A stretch of DNA of 56,749 nt from Polyangiaceae bacterium (GTDB lineage Bacteria; Myxococcota_A; Polyangia; Polyangiales; Polyangiaceae). The DNA is taken from contig JAKLKA010000068.1 of the NCBI GenBank assembly GCA_023150915.1, positions 1 through 56,749 of the forward strand, read 5' to 3'. Positions 52,359 through 56,749 of this stretch are shown here, in pieces; within the stretch, counting starts at the first letter, position 1; every line of letters begins with the position of its first letter. Position numbers and translations under genes: made by a program. The notes beneath the pieces are model-generated. The model did not search any database. It saw only the letters and a list, made by a program, of their open reading frames with translations, and was not told where the DNA came from.

Positions 52359-53651
52359 TTGATCCTCAGAGATCCCGTCCACGGACTGGTCGAATTTGAG
52401 ACAGACGAGGAAGACATCGTCGCGGCGTTGCTCGAGGCGGGCGAGCTGCAGCGCTTGCGCCGGATCCGGCAGCTGGGGCTGGCGTCGTTGGCCTACCCCG
52501 GCGCCGACCACACGCGCTTCTCCCACGCCATCGGCGCCGCCTTCGTGATGACGCGCTTCATCCGGCGCATGCGACAGGTCCACGACCAGCTCCCGTTCTG
52601 GCAGCGCGTGACCACCGAGCGCGCGCGGGACGCGCTGGCCGCGGCCTTGCTGCACGACGTTGGGCACGGCCCGTTCTCGCACCTGTTCGAAGAGGCCATG
52701 CCGAACGGCCCACGTCACGAGACCTGGACCAGCCGCATCATCATGGACCCGGGGACCGATGTGCATCGGATCTTGTCGCGCTACGACGCGACCCTGCCCG
52801 GCCGGGTCGCCGAGCTGGTGCACGGCCGGCACGAGCTCACCTTCCTGGCGCGCGCGGTGAGCGGCACCTTCGACGTCGACCGCTGCGACTACCTGCTCCG
52901 CGACGCGTATTTCACCGGCGTGGGCTACGGCTCGTTCGACCTGGACTGGCTGCTTCGCAGCTTGCGCCTGGGCGTGGCCCCGGCAAACGGCGGGCCGCCG
53001 CCGCTGGCCATCGACGGCGCCAAAGGTCTGCCCGCCATCGAGTCGTTCATCTTGGCGCGCCTGTTCATGTTCCAGCAGGTCTACTTCCACAAGACATGCC
53101 GCGCGAGCGAGTGGCTGATGGCGCGCATCTTGGGGCGGGTGCGCGAGCTGCTGGTCGACGGCACGCGTTTGCCGGCGGTGCCGGCGGCCATCGCCACCCT
53201 GGCGCGCGACGCCGACGCCGATCTGCACGCGTACCTCACCCTCGACGACGCGCTCTTGTGGACGGCGATCGCCGAGTGGCAGACCGCGGCGGACCCCGTG
53301 CTCGGCGATCTGTGCCAGCGCATGGTCAAGCGCCAGCTGTTCAAGACGCTCGAGCTGTATGGCAGCGACGCCGAGCCCGACAGTCGCCGCGAGCTGCTCG
53401 AGCGCGCGCGCGAGGTGGCCCGTCACGCAGGCCTCGATCCGGACGTCTACGTGGGCCTCGACTGCGCCTCCGACCTGCCGTTCGACGACTCGGATGGATC
53501 GCTGTCCGTGATCTTCCCGACCGGGGCACCCCGCCGCCCGGGTGACGTCTCTTACCTGCTTGGTCGCCTGCGCGGGCAACGGCTGTCGCGCGTGCGGCTG
53601 GTGTTCGCGGAAGAGCTGCGCGAGGCCATCGCCCGGGCCGTGGAAGGCTGA
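52359..53651 (+). CDS. HD-domain phosphohydrolase (SAMHD1/dGTPase-like)
   Basis: 430 residues. The metal-binding HD set is visible: DHTRFSHAIG (first His), LLHDVGHGPFSH (HD pair plus His), and SGTFDVDRCDYLLRDAYFTG (late Asp). This is the SAMHD1-like family, which hydrolyses dNTPs. The C terminus is a regulatory alpha/beta part. A TTG start at 52359 is placed directly after GGAGG. A signal-peptide gene starts two bases after its stop. Confidence 0.88.
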   Translation: MILRDPVHGLVEFETDEEDIVAALLEAGELQRLRRIRQLGLASLAYPGADHTRFSHAIGAAFVMTRFIRRMRQVHDQLPFWQRVTTERARDALAAALLHDVGHGPFSHLFEEAMPNGPRHETWTSRIIMDPGTDVHRILSRYDATLPGRVAELVHGRHELTFLARAVSGTFDVDRCDYLLRDAYFTGVGYGSFDLDWLLRSLRLGVAPANGGPPPLAIDGAKGLPAIESFILARLFMFQQVYFHKTCRASEWLMARILGRVRELLVDGTRLPAVPAAIATLARDADADLHAYLTLDDALLWTAIAEWQTAADPVLGDLCQRMVKRQLFKTLELYGSDAEPDSRRELLERAREVARHAGLDPDVYVGLDCASDLPFDDSDGSLSVIFPTGAPRRPGDVSYLLGRLRGQRLSRVRLVFAEELREAIARAVEG

Positions 53652-53652
53652 G

Positions 53653-54306
53653 ATGCGGCTCGCCGGCGTGCTCGCCCTGGTGCTCTGGCCGGCCCTCTCG
53701 GGTGCCCAGACCGAGCGCTGGGAGCCGGGCGAGGCCACCGCCGCGACCGTCCGCGGCGAAGTGGCGGGTGCTCGCCGCGGCAGCGGCGACGGCGTGTACG
53801 GGCGATTCGAGGGCGATCTCGACGTGGGATTCGGCCTCGGGGTGACCACGGTGTCCGAGCAGGCGCTCGGGGCAATGCGGGCGTCGCTCACCTACTACGC
53901 CACCCTGGGCCTGTACGCGGGCTACGCCGACGCCCTGGGGCGTGATCACGACCTGCGCCGCGCGGTCGAGTTCGGCGTCGAGCTGAGGCCACTGTTCCTG
54001 CTTCGGTGGTCGCGCGACGCCGAGCAAGGTCCCGCCACGCTCGACCTGTGCATCGACTCGCTCTCGCTCGGGGCCGGTGCGTTCGTCGCGCAGCCGGCCG
54101 GGGGCGACTTCGGGACCACGCGCGGAATCGAGCTGCCCGTCGGCCTGGGTCTGCCTTTGGCCGGCAAGGCTCAGGGGCCATGGCTCGAGGCGCGCTACGT
54201 CTGGCGCTGGTCGAACCCGGGCGAGGGTGACGCGGCGAGCACCGAGCACGCCGTGCTGGCGGTGCTGTCGTGGCACGCGCTGTTCCTCAGCGGCATCGGC
54301 GACTGA
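53653..54306 (+). CDS. Small exported beta-rich protein of unknown function
   Basis: 217 residues. MRLAGVLALVLWPALSGAQ is a signal peptide. The rest has alternating strands (FEGDLDVGFGLGVTTVSEQA, RASLTYYATLGLYAGYADAL, AQGPWLEARYVWRWS) suggesting an eight-strand beta barrel or lipocalin-like outer-membrane protein. Starts at 53653, with its ATG two bases after the HD gene stop. Overlaps the acyltransferase tail-to-tail by 20 bases. Family not recognised. Confidence 0.6.
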   Translation: MRLAGVLALVLWPALSGAQTERWEPGEATAATVRGEVAGARRGSGDGVYGRFEGDLDVGFGLGVTTVSEQALGAMRASLTYYATLGLYAGYADALGRDHDLRRAVEFGVELRPLFLLRWSRDAEQGPATLDLCIDSLSLGAGAFVAQPAGGDFGTTRGIELPVGLGLPLAGKAQGPWLEARYVWRWSNPGEGDAASTEHAVLAVLSWHALFLSGIGD

Positions 54307-55429
54307 GGTCGCGCTCGCGGGCCACGTGCTCCACCACGGCCGCCCGCTCGCGCTGGACGAAGTCGCGCACCGCCCGGTCCAGCCGCGGATCGAGCACGCT
54401 GTGGCAGCTGTGCGTCACGGTCGGGGCGAAGCCCCGCGCCGCCTTGTGCTCGCCGCCGGCGCCGGGTTCGAAGCGCACGAGCCCGCGGGCAATGCACTCG
54501 TCGATCCCGCGGTAGTAGCAGACCTCGAAGTGCAAGAACCGTCGCTCTTGGTGCGCGCCCCAGTAGCGCCCGTAGAGCGTGTCCGAGCCCAGCAGGTTGA
54601 ACGCGCCGGCGAGCGGCGCACTTTTGCCCGGTTCGCGGGCGAAGACCAAGAGCACCTGATCGCCCATGGTCGAGCAGATCTCGTGGAAGAACTCGCGGTT
54701 CAGGTAACGCCGGCCCCACACGAACTTGTCGACCGTGGTCAGATACAGCTCGTAAGCGGCGTCGATGCGGGCCGCGTCGAGGGCGCTCCCGAGCAGCGAC
54801 TCGAACACCAGCCCTTCCTGGGCGACCTCGCGCCGCTCGCGCCGCAGCTGGTGGCGGCGTTTGGCGGTGAAGCCCGCGAGGAAGTCGTCGAAGCAGGTGT
54901 AGCCGGCGTTCTCCCAGTGGAACTGCAGCCCGGCACGGTGCGCCATGCCCGCCGCCTCGAGCCGGTCGGCCTCGGCAGCGGTCGGAAAGAGCACGTGCGC
55001 GCTCGACGCGCCGATGCGTTCGGCCAGGGCCGGAAGCCCCTCCGCGAACGCCCGGGCCACGCGCGCTGCGTCCACGCCGGGCGCGATCAGCAGGCGCGGC
55101 CCGGTGGCCGGCGTGAAGGGCACCGCGACCACGAGCTTGGGATAGTAGTCGATGCCCAGGCGCCCTTCGGCGTGGCTCGCCCAGGCGTAGTCGAAGACGA
55201 ACTCGCCTTCGCTGTTTCCCTTAACGTAGGCGGGGGCGGCCGCGAGGACCTGCCCGCCCTCTTCCAGGGTGAGGTGCAGCGGCAACCAGCCGCGCTCGGC
55301 GCCCACGCAGCCCGTGGCCTCGAGGGCGTCCAACCAGGCAAACGACAGGAACGGGTAGCGGGGATCGGCGAGCGCGCGCCAGGTGGGCTCGCCGACCGCG
55401 CGCATCGATTCGTGGGTTCGGAGCTCCAA
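54287..55429 (-). CDS. FemAB-like/GNAT-superfamily acyltransferase (PF04339-type)
   Basis: 380 residues. The repeated GNAT halves are visible: LSFAWLDALEATGCVGAERG, YVKGNSEGEFVFDYAWASHA, YPKLVVAVPFTPATGPRLL, FTAKRRHQLRRERREVAQEG, and the family ending FEPGAGGEHKAARGFAPTVT. This is DUF482, FemAB-like, proposed to acyltransfer amino acids or build peptidoglycan-linked compounds; true substrate unknown. It runs convergent to the exported protein gene. Confidence 0.82.
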   Translation of the reverse strand: MELRTHESMRAVGEPTWRALADPRYPFLSFAWLDALEATGCVGAERGWLPLHLTLEEGGQVLAAAPAYVKGNSEGEFVFDYAWASHAEGRLGIDYYPKLVVAVPFTPATGPRLLIAPGVDAARVARAFAEGLPALAERIGASSAHVLFPTAAEADRLEAAGMAHRAGLQFHWENAGYTCFDDFLAGFTAKRRHQLRRERREVAQEGLVFESLLGSALDAARIDAAYELYLTTVDKFVWGRRYLNREFFHEICSTMGDQVLLVFAREPGKSAPLAGAFNLLGSDTLYGRYWGAHQERRFLHFEVCYYRGIDECIARGLVRFEPGAGGEHKAARGFAPTVTHSCHSVLDPRLDRAVRDFVQRERAAVVEHVARERDLSRRCR

Positions 55430-55538
55430 GCGCCCGAAGCATAGTGACCCCCTGGCGAAATCGCCGGCGGGGAAGCCCCGGGCGGGCCCCCGCGTAGATG
55501 GATTCGGGATGATCCGCCGCGCCTGCTACGCTTCCGCC

Positions 55539-56615
55539 ATGACTCGCGCTTTCGCCCTGGTCTTTGCCTGCCTCGGTGTCACGACCGCCGGGTGCGAGAT
55601 GGAGAGCGGCAATTCGCGCCCGCAGTACCCCCAGCAACCGGGCTACTACGGCGGGTACCCGCCGGGGCAGCCGCCCCCACCCGGCTACGGGCAGCCGCCC
55701 CCGCCCGGTTACGGCCAGCCGCCGCAGCCGGGGCAGCCGCCCCCGCCCGGAACTGCGCCAGGCAAGCCGGCACAGCCGCCCCTGCCGCCGGTGGCCTACG
55801 ACCCGATCAACTCGACCGACATCCTGTTCCTCCGGGGTCGCGCCCAGGCCGTGATCCAGGAGCTGATCGCCGCGCTCGAGCCCGCCAACTCGCAGAAGGT
55901 GGCGGGCATCCCCCTGATCGTGGACGACCGGGTGGGTGAAGTGAACGCCTTCGCCGCCTGCACCAAGGGCGGCAAGAGCGTGATGGCAATCAGCGATGGC
56001 CTGCTGGACATCGAGTCGCACCTGGCACGCACCAAGGCCACCGACGAGATCTTCGGTACTCAGAAGACCGGCCAGTACATCCAGCTGATCGCCAAGAACC
56101 AGAAGCCCGGGCAGCCCATCGTGCGGCCCGCGCCCGGCTTCTTCGATCCCGGTCAAGACGCCGACGGGCGCAAGGTCAAGCGCCAGCACGAGATCTTGGA
56201 CGAGCAGATCGCGTTCGTGCTCGGGCACGAGCTGGGCCACCACTACCTGGGCCACCTGCCCTGCACCGCCAGCGGCGGCGGCGGGGTGACCGCCGCCGAG
56301 GTGAGCCACGTGCTGTCGAACGTGATCCCGATCTTCAACCAGCCGAACGAGCTCGGGGCCGACGTCTCGGGCACGAACAACGTGCTCGCCGCCGGCAAGC
56401 GCCGGGCCCCCGCCTATCACTGGACCGAGGGCGGCGGCCTGCTCACCATGCAGTTTTTCGCCGGGCTCGACTCGATGTCACCCATCGACATCGTGTTCGG
56501 CTTCGAGCGCTCGCACCCGCCCCCGCAGCTCCGCACGCCGGTGATCCAGCAGACGGCCAGCCAGTGGCGCTCGAGCGGCGGGCAGGGCTGGAAGTTCCCC
56601 GGGCTGCCGTTCTGA
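55539..56615 (+). CDS. Zinc-metallopeptidase-like lipoprotein (M48-like)
   Basis: 358 residues. MTRAFALVFACLGVTTAGCE is a signal peptide with lipobox TAGC (Cys19). A Pro/Gly/Tyr-rich linker (~25-85) follows. The zinc site is HELGHHYLGH (HExxH) with the third ligand candidate in NELGADVSG, the M48 order. The middle (LFLRGRAQAVIQELIAALEP) is helical. A soluble, outer-membrane-anchored peptidase is expected. An ATG 30 bases upstream is also in frame but gives no better signal peptide. It is followed by a long hairpin. Confidence 0.82.
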   Translation: MTRAFALVFACLGVTTAGCEMESGNSRPQYPQQPGYYGGYPPGQPPPPGYGQPPPPGYGQPPQPGQPPPPGTAPGKPAQPPLPPVAYDPINSTDILFLRGRAQAVIQELIAALEPANSQKVAGIPLIVDDRVGEVNAFAACTKGGKSVMAISDGLLDIESHLARTKATDEIFGTQKTGQYIQLIAKNQKPGQPIVRPAPGFFDPGQDADGRKVKRQHEILDEQIAFVLGHELGHHYLGHLPCTASGGGGVTAAEVSHVLSNVIPIFNQPNELGADVSGTNNVLAAGKRRAPAYHWTEGGGLLTMQFFAGLDSMSPIDIVFGFERSHPPPQLRTPVIQQTASQWRSSGGQGWKFPGLPF

Positions 56616-56647
56616 CTCGGCTTTCGCCCTTTCGGGCGAAAGCCGAG
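56616..56647 (+). terminator. Long perfect hairpin after the metallopeptidase gene
   Basis: A 14-bp perfect stem (56616-56629 with 56634-56647) and a TTTC loop begin directly after the stop codon. No T tract follows, so it may act as an mRNA-stabilising or REP-type element rather than a classic terminator. Confidence 0.6.
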
Positions 56648-56671
56648 GCTACAGACTTCAGGCTGCAGGCT

Positions 56672-56749
56672 TCAGGAGGTCCAGTCGCGCGGGCGGCTTC
56701 GGTGGAGGCAGAAGATGGCGACCTGGCGGGCGTAAAGGTTGTTGCAAGT
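56672..56749 (-). CDS. Possible C-terminal end of a leftward gene, mostly outside window
   Basis: On the minus strand 25 codons are open and end in TGA at 56672-56674, reading ...NNLYARQVAIFCLHRSRP. The composition looks protein-like, but the fragment is too short to support a family or to exclude a chance frame. Confidence 0.25.
   Translation of the reverse strand, partial: TCNNLYARQVAIFCLHRSRPRDWTS

Overview
High-GC bacterial chromosome segment, most likely from the Myxococcota (Polyangia-like). The clues are two eukaryote-like Ser/Thr kinases, several lipoproteins with long Gly/Ser/Thr-rich linkers after the lipobox, a FecR-VIT-VWA-TPR giant protein, OmpA proteins with carboxypeptidase-regulatory repeats, and heavy use of overlapping ATGA/GTGA gene junctions. 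This placement is an inference from gene style; no rRNA is present.

Layout. Positions 1-96 are the end of an RGG-box protein, followed by a terminator. About 150-13950 is an accessory, defence-like region. It holds (i) a leftward three-gene unit: excisionase-type HTH, PIN nuclease, C39-like cysteine peptidase; (ii) a rightward Fic AMP-transferase with a built-in inhibitory helix; (iii) a rightward, translationally coupled four-gene unit: TIGR04255-like protein, XRE regulator, a 'QTCD' protein of unknown function, and a winged-helix protein; (iv) a leftward four-gene operon: DUF1016/YhcG nuclease, two helical-repeat proteins, and a protein I read as a degenerate Fic-like fold with a C-terminal winged helix. 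Unit (iv) lies between two identical 25-bp direct repeats. One is the 3' end of a complete tRNA-Asn gene and the other a stranded copy of it, so about 6 kb (7991-13974) looks like an integrated element without its own integrase.

From 13953 rightward the content is core-like. It comprises tRNA-Asn; Gly-rich lipoproteins; a polysaccharide flippase; an orphan ABC ATPase; an OmpA protein whose reading frame is broken near 19750; the rimP-nusA-ylxR/L7Ae-infB-ylxP-rbfA translation operon; serA (catalytic Arg replaced by Asp); a DUF1285-like gene and an FG-GAP/ASPIC lipoprotein; a Ser/Thr kinase; a radical SAM protein; rsmE; a 1387-residue FecR/VIT/VWA/TPR protein; a RimK ligase with a partner retropepsin-like protease; a methyltransferase; a CehA/McbA-like hydrolase; a second Ser/Thr kinase; pyruvate kinase and lysA, divergently arranged; an XPB-N-like helicase-associated protein; an HD phosphohydrolase; a FemAB-like acyltransferase; and a zinc-metallopeptidase lipoprotein.

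How they work together: the right three quarters are mainly housekeeping (translation initiation and ribosome maturation, serine, lysine and pyruvate metabolism, envelope). The left quarter is a cluster of regulator-plus-effector cassettes (PIN, Fic, DUF1016 nuclease) of the kind found in toxin-antitoxin and anti-phage islands. The most promising undescribed systems are the HTH-PIN-peptidase unit and the four-gene DUF1016 / helical-repeat / pseudo-Fic operon on the tRNA-Asn element.
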